DNA from: Sphingobacteriales bacterium
Lineage (GTDB): Bacteria; Bacteroidota; Bacteroidia; Chitinophagales; Chitinophagaceae
Direction: 5' to 3'
NCBI GenBank assembly: GCA_004144185.1
Contig: SEFP01000003.1
Location: 62,001 to 126,000, forward strand
Length of the DNA: 64,000 nt
Both the position numbers and the translations under genes were made by a program. The first letter of the stretch is position 1, and each line of letters starts with the position of its first letter. The notes below the pieces were generated by a model, which did no database searches, was not told where the DNA came from, and saw only the letters and a program-made list of their open reading frames with translations. This document shows positions 27,612-35,997 of the stretch, piece after piece.

Positions 27612-28790
27612 ATGAGAACCCATCCAAACCAGAACGACCGTTCCCAAAACAGCTCCAGCGATCGCTCCGAGCCGTATCAGAACAGCCACCGCAACCAGCA
27701 GGACGTTGGCTACAATCGCCCTGAAAGCGATCAGCAGCGTAGTGAATACGGCCAGCGCAATCAGGAACGACGCCAGGATTGGGGCCGTGAAGATCGCTAT
27801 TCCTCCTATCGTCCGGAATCGTACAGCAGCCAGCGCAGCAATGTAGGCTACCAGAATGATTCAGACCGTCCTTACAGCGGCGAACAATACAGCAACCGCT
27901 ACGGTCAGCAGTCCCAATACCGCGATCAGCAAAACAGCTCGTACGAACAGTACGGTTCACCCAACCAGTCCCGCAGCCAGTATCCACAGGATCAGCAATC
28001 CAATGTATCCTATGGCCGCAATGATTATGCCGACCAGCGCCGGAGCGAAGATTCGTACGACCGCGCTACCGGCAGCAGCTCCCGTGGCCAGGAGCGCTGG
28101 GCACAAAATCAAGAGCAGTCTTGGCGCCCGGCCGAATCCGGCAGCCAGCACCGCAATGCCTCTTCTTACGGACAAGATTCGTCTGACCTAAGCCGTGGCT
28201 ACCAGTCCGGACTGTCATCCCGCAATTCGGATTCTGATTACAGCCGTTCCGGACAGTCAGACAGCCGTCAGTCGACCGGAAGCTATGGTTCTACCGGCCA
28301 AAGCCAGTCGGCGATGTACAGTCAGCAGAGCTACGGCTCTTCGATGAACAGCGAATCCGATCTGCACCGTGGCAAAGGTCCTAAAGGCTATCGCCGCTCA
28401 GACGACCGGATCCGCGAAGACATTTCCGATCGTTTTTCCGATGATGGCCGCCTGGATGCATCCGACATCGAAGTAAGCGTCAGCAACAGCGAAGTTACCC
28501 TTTCCGGAACCGTCCCTACCCGTGAATGCAAGCGTCATGCCGAAGATCTGGCTGAGCGCATCTCCGGTGTTAATAACGTTGAAAACCGTCTGCGCGTACA
28601 AAGCGAGCGTTCCCAAAGCGGTAGCTCCAGCAGCAGCCTGGGCGATCTGAATACAATGGGCAACCGTCAAAACGCTACTGCGTCCACAGCTGGCAGCAGC
28701 CTAAGTGGCGGTATGGAGTCTAACACAGACAGCGATGCGACCCCTACTACTGCTAAATCCGGCAGCACCTCTTCTTCATCGAAAAAGTAA
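27612..28790 (+). CDS. BON-domain protein with long Ser/Gln/Tyr/Arg-rich disordered N-terminus
   Basis: 392 residues. Residues 1-255 or so are low complexity, dominated by Ser, Gln, Tyr, Arg, Asn and Gly (NDRSQNSSSDRSEPYQNSHR, QQSQYRDQQNSSYEQYG), without hydrophobic clusters. One BON domain follows (DDRIREDISDRFSDDGRLDASDIEVSV... to VNNVENRLRVQ, about 260-330). A Ser/Thr-rich tail ends the protein. There is no signal peptide, so it is probably cytoplasmic, unlike classical OsmY-type BON proteins. BON domains bind membranes or ligands. The disordered part is reminiscent of SWM/BON stress proteins of Bacteroidota. Function unassigned. Confidence 0.85.
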   Translation: MRTHPNQNDRSQNSSSDRSEPYQNSHRNQQDVGYNRPESDQQRSEYGQRNQERRQDWGREDRYSSYRPESYSSQRSNVGYQNDSDRPYSGEQYSNRYGQQSQYRDQQNSSYEQYGSPNQSRSQYPQDQQSNVSYGRNDYADQRRSEDSYDRATGSSSRGQERWAQNQEQSWRPAESGSQHRNASSYGQDSSDLSRGYQSGLSSRNSDSDYSRSGQSDSRQSTGSYGSTGQSQSAMYSQQSYGSSMNSESDLHRGKGPKGYRRSDDRIREDISDRFSDDGRLDASDIEVSVSNSEVTLSGTVPTRECKRHAEDLAERISGVNNVENRLRVQSERSQSGSSSSSLGDLNTMGNRQNATASTAGSSLSGGMESNTDSDATPTTAKSGSTSSSSKK

Positions 28791-28807
28791 GGTTTCATCA
28801 GAGTACA

Positions 28808-28850
28808 AGAAAGCCGCCGTTCCGGATTGGAACGGCGGCTTTCTATTTTT
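28808..28850 (+). terminator. Intrinsic terminator after the BON gene
   Basis: AGAAAGCCGCCGTTCC pairs with GGAACGGCGGCTTTCT around loop GGATT and is followed by ATTTTT. Confidence 0.88.
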
Positions 28851-28896
28851 TACCAGCAATCTTGGCTTTGCGCTCTTGCAGTTTGGTTTATCTGGA

Positions 28897-29859
28897 TTAC
28901 TGTCCGTAAAAAGCGATTACTTCGGTTCCGGAAGCGGTTTTAGCCCCGCGGAACATCCCAGCCGAATTAAATGAGAAGGCCCATTCTCCCAGCGCATTCA
29001 CCGCAATCAGTCCACCTTCACCGCCCAGTTTCGGCAGTTTTTCTCCGATTACGGTATCACAGGCCTGCTGGAGCGAATATCCTTTGTATTCGATCAGGCA
29101 GCTTACATCATAGGCGACCACTGCCTTCAGAAAATACTCTCCGTGACCCGTGCAGGAAATAGCGCAGGTGGCATCGTTGGCATAGGTGCCCGCACCCGGA
29201 ATCGGGGAATCACCGATCCGGCCAAAACGCTTATTGGTCATGCCGCCGGTCGAGGTAGCAGCAGCAATATGGCCTTGTGAATCACAGGCAACCGCTCCTA
29301 CGGTACCGAATTTACCTTCGATCGCTGCGATTTTACTGCCGCCTTTGAGGTTATCCCCTTTATGATCGAGCTGGGTATAGTCCGAGTCACGGATTTCGAC
29401 CCACTGATCGTAGCGTTCTTTATTGAAGAAATAGTCATCCGGAGCCAGTTCGATGTGGCGACTCATGGCGAATTCAGAAGCGCCCTTGGTACTGAGCAAC
29501 ACATGATCGGAATGCAACAGGACTTCCCGCGCCAGCAGTACCGGATTTTTGACATTCCGGACACCGGCTATCGCACCGATTTCCCGGTCCTGGCCCCGCA
29601 TAATGCAGGCGTCCATCTCGTGAAGCCCTTTTTTAGTAAAAACAGACCCTTTCCCGGCATTGAAAATCGGATTATCCTCTAAAACGGTTATGGCTTGGGC
29701 AATGGCATCGACTGCATTACCGCCTTTTTCCAGGACGTTATATCCGGAATGGAGTGCGGCCTGAAGGCCTTCCTGATACGCGGCTTCGGCTTCGGGCGTC
29801 AGCATGCCGGGGTGAATGTTGCCGGCACCGCCGTGAATAACTAAGGTAAGGGGTTGCAT
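28897..29859 (-). CDS. Isoaspartyl peptidase / L-asparaginase (Ntn hydrolase)
   Basis: 320 residues from ATG 29859 (MQPLTLVIHGGAGN); the open frame extends 21 codons further but lacks family similarity. This self-cleaving N-terminal nucleophile hydrolase removes beta-linked aspartate from dipeptides and hydrolyses asparagine. The nucleophile threonine is in KFGTVGAVACD after the cleavage Gly, followed by STGGMTNKRFGRIGDSPIPG. It can hydrolyse the beta-Asp-Arg dipeptides made by cyanophycinase, encoded 3.5 kb away. It is the last gene of a probable minus-strand unit with the phosphoribosyltransferase (31-bp gap) and the FtsX-like permease. Confidence 0.92.
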   Translation of the reverse strand: MQPLTLVIHGGAGNIHPGMLTPEAEAAYQEGLQAALHSGYNVLEKGGNAVDAIAQAITVLEDNPIFNAGKGSVFTKKGLHEMDACIMRGQDREIGAIAGVRNVKNPVLLAREVLLHSDHVLLSTKGASEFAMSRHIELAPDDYFFNKERYDQWVEIRDSDYTQLDHKGDNLKGGSKIAAIEGKFGTVGAVACDSQGHIAAATSTGGMTNKRFGRIGDSPIPGAGTYANDATCAISCTGHGEYFLKAVVAYDVSCLIEYKGYSLQQACDTVIGEKLPKLGGEGGLIAVNALGEWAFSFNSAGMFRGAKTASGTEVIAFYGQ

Positions 29860-29890
29860 CTGAGGAAAACTGCGTTGTGAGTAAATAAAA

Positions 29891-30385
29891 TCAATAGAAA
29901 TACGCCGCGACCGGACGTCCATCCCGGGTTTCGACTTCGATATGATCTTTGAGCGTTGTGGCCACCGTTTGCCCTACGACATCCGCCTGAATGGGAAACG
30001 ATTTGTGCTTGCGATCGACCAGCACGGCAATCAGAAGCGCCCTGAGGTCAAACTGTAGTAAGGGACGCAGCGCATAAAACAGTGTTTTTCCGGAATTGGC
30101 CACATCATCGACCAGCACGACTGCTTTGCCGGTCAGATTGAGCGTGATTTCCGGAACCAGCGTCAGCGGTGCTTTTTTATCGACCGTCAGTGGCTGCACC
30201 GTTATCCGCAGAGGTGCGACCGCACGTAAGGCTTCTGCCAGCGCTTCGGCCACAACCATACCATGCGGTTCGATTCCCAGCAGCACCAGTTCGTCTTCGC
30301 TGCTGAAGCGTTCCCAGATCTCAAAAGCCATCCGGTCCAGTTTACGGCGGATCAGTTCAGCGTCGAGCAGTAGGTGTTTTTGCAT
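29891..30385 (-). CDS. PyrR-like phosphoribosyltransferase
   Basis: 164 residues from ATG 30385 (MQKHLLLDAELIRRKLDRMA). Upstream in-frame codons up to 30613 overlap the permease gene and look non-coding. It is a type I PRTase with the PRPP-binding motif VVLVDDVANSGKT near 103-115 and the hood/flexible region GIEPHGM. Size and sequence resemble PyrR/uracil-type or purine PRTases. Whether it is a regulator or a salvage enzyme cannot be told. It is 20 bp downstream of the FtsX-like gene on the same strand. Confidence 0.85.
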   Translation of the reverse strand: MQKHLLLDAELIRRKLDRMAFEIWERFSSEDELVLLGIEPHGMVVAEALAEALRAVAPLRITVQPLTVDKKAPLTLVPEITLNLTGKAVVLVDDVANSGKTLFYALRPLLQFDLRALLIAVLVDRKHKSFPIQADVVGQTVATTLKDHIEVETRDGRPVAAYFY

Positions 30386-30405
30386 AACAGGGAGGCAAAG
30401 TAAAC

Positions 30406-31656
30406 TTAGTTGGAGCGAATGGCTACGACCGGGTTCAGACGGGAGGCGCGGCGTGCGGGAATGAATCCGGCCAGTAATCCTACCACCGTGGACACGCTCA
30501 TGCCAATAAAAACGTTTTTGAGAGACAATGCAACCGGAAAATCGAAGACTTTGCTCATCAACAGTCCCAGCAATCCTACCAGTACCAATCCGATAATGCC
30601 GCCGATCAGGCACAGCACAACAGCCTCGATCAGAAATTCGGTCAGGATGTCCAGCCGCCGTGCGCCAATCGCCTTTTTAAGTCCGATGAAACGGGTTCGC
30701 TCTTTCACGGTTACAAACATAATATTGGCGATGCCAAACAACCCGACTACCAATGAAAAACCACCGATGAGCCAGCCGATCCCGTTGATGACGCCAAACA
30801 GGCTGTCGAGCTGTTGAGAGATCTGACTAAGCTGGTTAATGGCAAAATTATTGGGCTGACCGGGTGCTACTTTCCGGATGCTTCGGAGCGCACCTTCAAC
30901 TTCAATCTCCAGATCGGCCACTGGCGTTGCTTCCTGTGCTTTTACAATCAGCATCGGATCGTAATCCGGACTTTTAAAATTGATGGTTGCAGCCTGGTAC
31001 GGGTAAATGAATGCATTGTCGAAATCAAATCCGGCGGCATTCCGGCCTACTTTCTTGAGAATGCCGACAATCCGGAAGCGCTTGCCTTCAAACGGCAATT
31101 GGGTGCCCAGGGCATCGGTTTGTTCCGGAAATAAACTTTCATACAGCGTGCGACCCAGCACAACTGTAGCAACGCCCCCATCCAACTCAGCCGGCGTTAG
31201 GTAGCGGCCCGATTCCACTTCGATATTTTGCAACCGGTCAAATCCGCTGGCAACAGCATAGGCCGTGGCTCCGGAAACCGATTCCGTTCCCCGTTGCAGC
31301 TCCGCAACCGGTGTAGCTACTACGAGCGAAGCCGCGGAAACAGCCGGAATCTGTTTTTCAATGGTACGCAGTTCTGTCAGTCCGATAGACGGCCGGTTCA
31401 TATACTCCCACCATTTGTAAACGCCGCCATCGTCAGTCCAAGGCCAGCGACCTACGTACAACACATCGGAACCCAGCGAGGCCACTTCCTTCCGGATGTT
31501 GGTCTGCATGGAATCGAGGACTGTAAGCACAGCTACAATACAGAAGATACCGATCGTAATCCCAAGCAATGACAAGGCCGACCGAAGCTTGTTGGAACGA
31601 AGCTCGCTTAAGGCGCCTTCTACGCTGGTGGCTAGGGTGCTGGCAAAAGAAGGCAT
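30406..31656 (-). CDS. MacB/FtsX-family ABC transporter permease
   Basis: 416 residues from ATG 31656 (MPSFASTLATSVEGALSELR). A first helix (LLGITIGIFCIVAVLTVLD) is followed by a large periplasmic MacB-core-like domain (about 50-280). Three C-terminal helices form the FtsX domain, with the conserved end GLLAGFIPARRASRLNPVVAIR. Such permeases work with an LolD/MacB ATPase in export, lipoprotein release or signalling; no ATPase gene is adjacent. It starts 55 bp from the divergent MFS gene. Confidence 0.9.
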   Translation of the reverse strand: MPSFASTLATSVEGALSELRSNKLRSALSLLGITIGIFCIVAVLTVLDSMQTNIRKEVASLGSDVLYVGRWPWTDDGGVYKWWEYMNRPSIGLTELRTIEKQIPAVSAASLVVATPVAELQRGTESVSGATAYAVASGFDRLQNIEVESGRYLTPAELDGGVATVVLGRTLYESLFPEQTDALGTQLPFEGKRFRIVGILKKVGRNAAGFDFDNAFIYPYQAATINFKSPDYDPMLIVKAQEATPVADLEIEVEGALRSIRKVAPGQPNNFAINQLSQISQQLDSLFGVINGIGWLIGGFSLVVGLFGIANIMFVTVKERTRFIGLKKAIGARRLDILTEFLIEAVVLCLIGGIIGLVLVGLLGLLMSKVFDFPVALSLKNVFIGMSVSTVVGLLAGFIPARRASRLNPVVAIRSN

Positions 31657-31711
31657 AAAATAGGTGTCAAAGATAGTGCGGAGCGAAAGGCAGCCGTAGC
31701 TTGCAGCCGCC

Positions 31712-32992
31712 ATGATGTTTGAAAGATTTTTGCGTAAAAACGAGTCCCTGCAACTTAAAGACTACCGGAGGTATCTAAAGGCCCGTTTTCTGCTGATTTT
31801 CTCACTCAACTGGCAGACGGCCGTGGTCGCCTATATGATCTACGAACTGACCCGTTACAGCAAGGAAGGCCCGGAGTTGTATCTGGGGCTGATGGGACTG
31901 GCGGAGGTGATTCCGGCCGTGGGTGGGTCACTGCTTTCCGGACCGTTTGTAGACCGGCGCGAAAAGCGGGGGCTGGTCATGGCCTGCATTGTGATTTACA
32001 CGGTGCTTTCACTGCTATTTGTCGCGGTAGCCTTTCCGGGCATCCAAACCCGGTTAAGTTTTAAAGGCACGCTGGCAGTTCTGTACACCGGTATTTTTAT
32101 CGGCGGACTGGTACGGGCGTTCTGGAGTCCATCGGCCTTTTCATTGGTCGGACTGCTGGTTCCCCGGGCGCAATTGCCCAATGCAACTACCTGGAGCAGC
32201 ATGGCCTGGCAGGCCGGTTCGGTGCTGGGACCCTTGGCAGGTGGATTGCTAATGGCACCGCTGGGGTATGAAGTCAGCTTTCTGACGGTAACCTTTCTAT
32301 TGCTGCTGGCTGCGATTGCGATTGCACCGGTACCCAAGCAGGCAGTACATGCACCAGAGCAGAAAGAGCCGGTCTTGAAGAGTGTTGGGGAAGGGTTACG
32401 CTTTGTATTCGGAAACCAACTGCTGCTATCGGCCCTTTCGCTGGATTTATTCGCCGTTTTATTTGGCGGGGCCACAGCGTTGCTACCGGTCTATGCCAAC
32501 GAAATTCTGCACGCTGGTCCGCAGGGATATGGCTGGCTGAAGGCTGCGACCGGGATCGGAACCATTACCACACTCTGGCTGTTGACCTGGAAGCCACTGA
32601 AAAACCACCCGGGCTGGAAGCTTTTGGTAGCGGTTGCAGGGTTCGGAGTCTGCACCATTATATTTGGATTATCAACCAACTACTGGGTATCGCTGGTAGC
32701 ACTGGTGGTACTGGGCATGTTTGACGGGGTGAGCGTGGTGCTGCGGGGATTGATTTTGCAGCTAAAAACCCCTCAACAAATGCGGGGACGGGTTGCGGCC
32801 GTGAATACTATGTTTGTATCCTCTTCCAATGAAATCGGCAGTTTGGAAAGCGGTCTGACTGCCCGGTATTTCGGTACCGTGCCGGCGGTGGTAGCGGGAG
32901 GAATTCTAACCATTATCGTGGCAGGAATCGTTGGCTTAACCGCTCCCCGACTACGGACGTTTGATATCGATAAGGAAACGGCAGAAGGTTAA
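31712..32992 (+). CDS. MFS transporter
   Basis: 426 residues with about 12 membrane helices. The N-terminal half has LKARFLLIFSLNWQTAVVAYMIYELT and the loop FVDRREKRG, a variant of the MFS A-motif. The C-terminal half includes QMRGRVAAVNTMFVSSSNEIGSLESG, typical of the enterobactin-exporter (EntS)/MFS_3 group. A small-molecule exporter is likely. The gene is divergent from the FtsX-like operon. A weak hairpin at 33016-33048 follows. Confidence 0.9.
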   Translation: MMFERFLRKNESLQLKDYRRYLKARFLLIFSLNWQTAVVAYMIYELTRYSKEGPELYLGLMGLAEVIPAVGGSLLSGPFVDRREKRGLVMACIVIYTVLSLLFVAVAFPGIQTRLSFKGTLAVLYTGIFIGGLVRAFWSPSAFSLVGLLVPRAQLPNATTWSSMAWQAGSVLGPLAGGLLMAPLGYEVSFLTVTFLLLLAAIAIAPVPKQAVHAPEQKEPVLKSVGEGLRFVFGNQLLLSALSLDLFAVLFGGATALLPVYANEILHAGPQGYGWLKAATGIGTITTLWLLTWKPLKNHPGWKLLVAVAGFGVCTIIFGLSTNYWVSLVALVVLGMFDGVSVVLRGLILQLKTPQQMRGRVAAVNTMFVSSSNEIGSLESGLTARYFGTVPAVVAGGILTIIVAGIVGLTAPRLRTFDIDKETAEG

Positions 32993-33015
32993 AATAAGCA
33001 GCTCGTAAGATTTGT

Positions 33016-33048
33016 AACAATAGTTCTTAAAATCCAATAACTATTGTT
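33016..33048 (+). terminator. Hairpin after the MFS gene
   Basis: AACAATAGTT and AACTATTGTT form a 10-bp perfect AT-rich stem followed by TTG. A weak terminator is possible. Confidence 0.45.
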
Positions 33049-33062
33049 TGGAAGCACTTTAA

Positions 33063-33083
33063 TTTACATAATAAATATTACAG
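33063..33083 (+). repeat. 27-nt intergenic repeat, partial copy C
   Basis: 21 nt beginning TTTACATAATAAATATTACA match copies A and B with one C-to-T difference. Homology stops after the CAG. It lies between the convergent MFS and UbiD-like genes, so it has no adjacent gene start. Confidence 0.7.
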
Positions 33084-33134
33084 GTCGGCCATTATAACAG
33101 AATGCATTTTAAGCGCCTTTGAGTTCACCATTGA

Positions 33135-34967
33135 TTACCCGAAGGATTCAAGACTGCCGCCTTTCCGGAACAGCCGCTCAATAGCTTTTTCGATCTCCGG
33201 ATCTTCCAGTAGCGGCGGCGCATGATGCGGCTTCGTCCGGGCGTCAATAACCAGCGGTCCGGTACAGCCCCAATGCTTGTGCTCCGTCCAGGCTCCTACT
33301 CCATACAGGTCCGTCGCAGGATCGCTTTTCGTAAACGTAGCCCATAGAAAATTGCGCATCGTCGCAGCCATAAACGATGCCTCATCACACAACACAATCA
33401 GTGCGATTCCTGCCAAGGATTTTTCAGCATCCTGAAGACCGGCAGCAAACGCTTCTACGTCTGCCGCAGCCGTTTGAGAGGCATATGGCTTCCCACTCAT
33501 GGCCACCACACCCGGCATTACCAATTTAGTTTCCGGAAATCCATCCCGCCCCTTCAGACCATCCGGAACTTCGTCAGCCAGTGTCCGGACCGGGACATCA
33601 ATTGCTGCCAGCACCACTTTACTGCCCTGGTTCAGCCCGTTGCCCGAGTAGTCGAGTGTATCGATGGTGGTCCGGGTGTAAAAATGGATATCGCGCCGGA
33701 AGTCGAGCCGCTCCAGCATGTATTTTAAAAACACTTCCGGATTATGCGTAGACAGTCCGGGTGCTTCCTGACCGATCCACAGGTATTTAGCCAATGACAA
33801 CTGACCAGTACCCAGACAATGGTTGGCAATCGTCAACAGTTCGGCCGGCTGGCGCGTAGGCGCATACGGCGTATAACGCTCCCGGCCAATCGCAAACAGC
33901 ACCGGATGCACCCCCGCAGCATCTACCGCATACACTTCTTTCAATCCGGGAATCTCCGCAGGCAGCGCATCGCCGGTAATCTCGTGGATCAACTCCCCGA
34001 AACGGGTATCTTCCTGCGGCGGCCGACCCACCAGTGTAAACGGCCAGATGGCGTTTTTGCGCGCATATACGTTGTGAACCTGCATCAGCGGGAACTCGTG
34101 TTGCAGACTGTAATACCCGAGGTGATCGCCAAACGGACCTTCGGGCTTGACCGCACCGCGCTTTACCGTTCCGGTAATCACAAAATCGGCATCGGTAGAG
34201 ATACAAAATCCATCGCGATAGGTATACCGAAACCGACGGCCGGCCAGCATGCCGGCAAACATGGTTTCACTCAACCCTTCTGGAAGTGGCATGACTGCTG
34301 CTACTGTATGGGCGGGTGGCCCACCTACAAAAATGCTGACTTTCAGATCTTCATTCCGCGCATCCGCCAGCGTCTGGTGTACGCCAATGCCGCGGTGCAA
34401 CTGGTAATGTAACCCGATTTCCTGGTTCAGCTGGTAGTCGTTTCCGGAAAGCTGGATGCGGTACATCCCGATGTTGGAATGTCGGATTCCGGGCTGCCGG
34501 ACGTCCTCGGTATAGACCTGCGGAAGGGTTACAAATGCACCGCCGTCCATCGGCCAGTGTTTAATCAGCGGCAAATCACTGATCTGCACTTCTTCATACA
34601 GCACCGGCGCTTTAGAGGGATTTTTCAGCGGAAGGGCCTGCAGGGCAGCCAGACCAGTCTTAAAATTGGCGAGCGGATGCCGGAGTGCGGCCATCGGATC
34701 GTTTTTGAGGTGAACAGCTGCTTTGACGGCTTCCAGGGTATTCCGGAAAATAAAATTGCTGCGTTCCAGTGTTCCAAACAGGTTGCTGCAGGCCCGGAAC
34801 CGGCTTCCTTTTACGTTCTCGAATACGATTGCCGGTCCGCCTGCATCAAAAATGCGACGGTGTACTGCGGCCATCTCGCCATCCGGATCCACTTCTTCCT
34901 TAACACGAACCAGTTGCCCGGCTTTTTCCAGATCCAACAGACACGCTTCCAACGATGCATACGCCAT
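33135..34967 (-). CDS. UbiD-family decarboxylase
   Basis: 610 residues from ATG 34967 (MAYASLEACLLDLEKAG). The UbiD family uses prenylated FMN to decarboxylate aromatic or unsaturated acids. The catalytic EGPFGDHLGYYS motif (about 280-291), the FENVKGSRF region and the C-terminal CDEASFMAATMRNFLWATF are present. In Bacteroidota the roughly 610-residue form is usually linked to menaquinone or ubiquinone-type decarboxylation, but no UbiX flavin prenyltransferase or men gene is in the window. The gene is divergent from the SRPBCC gene, with starts 90 bp apart. Confidence 0.92.
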   Translation of the reverse strand: MAYASLEACLLDLEKAGQLVRVKEEVDPDGEMAAVHRRIFDAGGPAIVFENVKGSRFRACSNLFGTLERSNFIFRNTLEAVKAAVHLKNDPMAALRHPLANFKTGLAALQALPLKNPSKAPVLYEEVQISDLPLIKHWPMDGGAFVTLPQVYTEDVRQPGIRHSNIGMYRIQLSGNDYQLNQEIGLHYQLHRGIGVHQTLADARNEDLKVSIFVGGPPAHTVAAVMPLPEGLSETMFAGMLAGRRFRYTYRDGFCISTDADFVITGTVKRGAVKPEGPFGDHLGYYSLQHEFPLMQVHNVYARKNAIWPFTLVGRPPQEDTRFGELIHEITGDALPAEIPGLKEVYAVDAAGVHPVLFAIGRERYTPYAPTRQPAELLTIANHCLGTGQLSLAKYLWIGQEAPGLSTHNPEVFLKYMLERLDFRRDIHFYTRTTIDTLDYSGNGLNQGSKVVLAAIDVPVRTLADEVPDGLKGRDGFPETKLVMPGVVAMSGKPYASQTAAADVEAFAAGLQDAEKSLAGIALIVLCDEASFMAATMRNFLWATFTKSDPATDLYGVGAWTEHKHWGCTGPLVIDARTKPHHAPPLLEDPEIEKAIERLFRKGGSLESFG

Positions 34968-35056
34968 ACCACAAAGAAACGAAGGCAACGCTTCCGGAAC
35001 GCCTTTTAGAAGCGACTTTCTCCGTTACTTTATCCCATCCGAACTCGTGTCTTTCT

Positions 35057-35488
35057 ATGAACGATCGTCCTCTCATCAAAGAATTCCACTACGACGCACC
35101 CGTGGAAGCCGTCTGGCAGGCACTCACAACGACCGATGCCATGCAGGTGTGGTATTTTCCGCAGTTGCGGGCCTTCGAGCCGGTCGTGGGCTTCGCGTTT
35201 CAGTTCAACGACGACGGTGACGAGTACCAGAAAGTCTGGACGGTGATCCACGTAGATGAAGGCAAAACGCTGGTCCATAGCTGGACGTACAAAGGCTACC
35301 CGGGCATTTCCGAAGTTAGGTTTGATATAGTTCCGGAAGCGGGTACGACACGGCTTCGGGTAACACACACCGGCATCGACCGTTTTCCGGACGATTCGCA
35401 TTTTAAGCGCGAGCGTTTCGAATGGGGTTGGGATACGCTGCTGGGCCAGAACCTACAGCAGTTGCTCCAACGAAAAGACCTGCAATAA
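35057..35488 (+). CDS. SRPBCC/AHSA1-like domain protein
   Basis: 143 residues from ATG 35057 (MNDRPLIKEFHYDAPVEAVW); the open frame upstream lies in the divergent UbiD promoter region and is not used. It is a single helix-grip (START/Bet v1-like) domain, with AVWQALTTTDAMQVWYFP at the start and the closing amphipathic helix FEWGWDTLLGQNLQQLLQ. These bind hydrophobic ligands or aid chaperones; the ligand is unknown. Probably the first gene of a four-gene unit, 8 bp from the next. Confidence 0.85.
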   Translation: MNDRPLIKEFHYDAPVEAVWQALTTTDAMQVWYFPQLRAFEPVVGFAFQFNDDGDEYQKVWTVIHVDEGKTLVHSWTYKGYPGISEVRFDIVPEAGTTRLRVTHTGIDRFPDDSHFKRERFEWGWDTLLGQNLQQLLQRKDLQ

Positions 35489-35495
35489 GATAGCG

Positions 35496-35948
35496 TTGAC
35501 TTTCCGGAAATTCTTACTTCTGTTAATTCTATTGGTTCCATTCATTGATCTGTATGCACAAAAAGCCAGCTACAGCAATGAGTGTGACTTGGTTCATGAT
35601 TTTTTACGAGTCGCAGAAAAAGAGTTTGCTCTTGGGAAGCTGGCGGTAGACACTACTATCATCATCCTAGATGTGGATTATCTGCTCAAAGATTGTCCGA
35701 TAACTGTAGCAGGCAACCTAAAACTACATATAGTTGATACTGGTACCGAAATCGAGGGCATTCGAAAAGGTGGGATATTCAAAGCGTACGCAACGCGCCC
35801 ACATGCATTTGTTCTTGGTAGGTTCAATACTGTAAATCGAACTCTGTTTGGACTGTACCATGCACGGACAAATCGAGCTTATGATTGGAAGTTCTTGAAT
35901 AAAAGCACCCATTATTTTTTCAGTAAAAAAGGAAGTGTTGATTTTTAA
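35496..35948 (+). CDS. Predicted secreted protein of unknown function
   Basis: 150 residues from TTG 35496, 7 bp after the SRPBCC stop. The N-terminus KFLLLLILLVPFIDLYAQ is a clear signal peptide. The mature part mixes beta strands (TTIIILDVDYLL, NLKLHIVDTGTEIEG) and two cysteines (NECD, KDCPI). I do not recognise the family. It is AT-richer than its neighbours and ends 50 bp before the peptidase start. Periplasmic or extracellular location is inferred. Confidence 0.6.
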   Translation: MTFRKFLLLLILLVPFIDLYAQKASYSNECDLVHDFLRVAEKEFALGKLAVDTTIIILDVDYLLKDCPITVAGNLKLHIVDTGTEIEGIRKGGIFKAYATRPHAFVLGRFNTVNRTLFGLYHARTNRAYDWKFLNKSTHYFFSKKGSVDF

Positions 35949-35997
35949 GATTCTATTCCTATCCATCGCAAGCCTAGCCCAAACCTTAATTTCGCTG

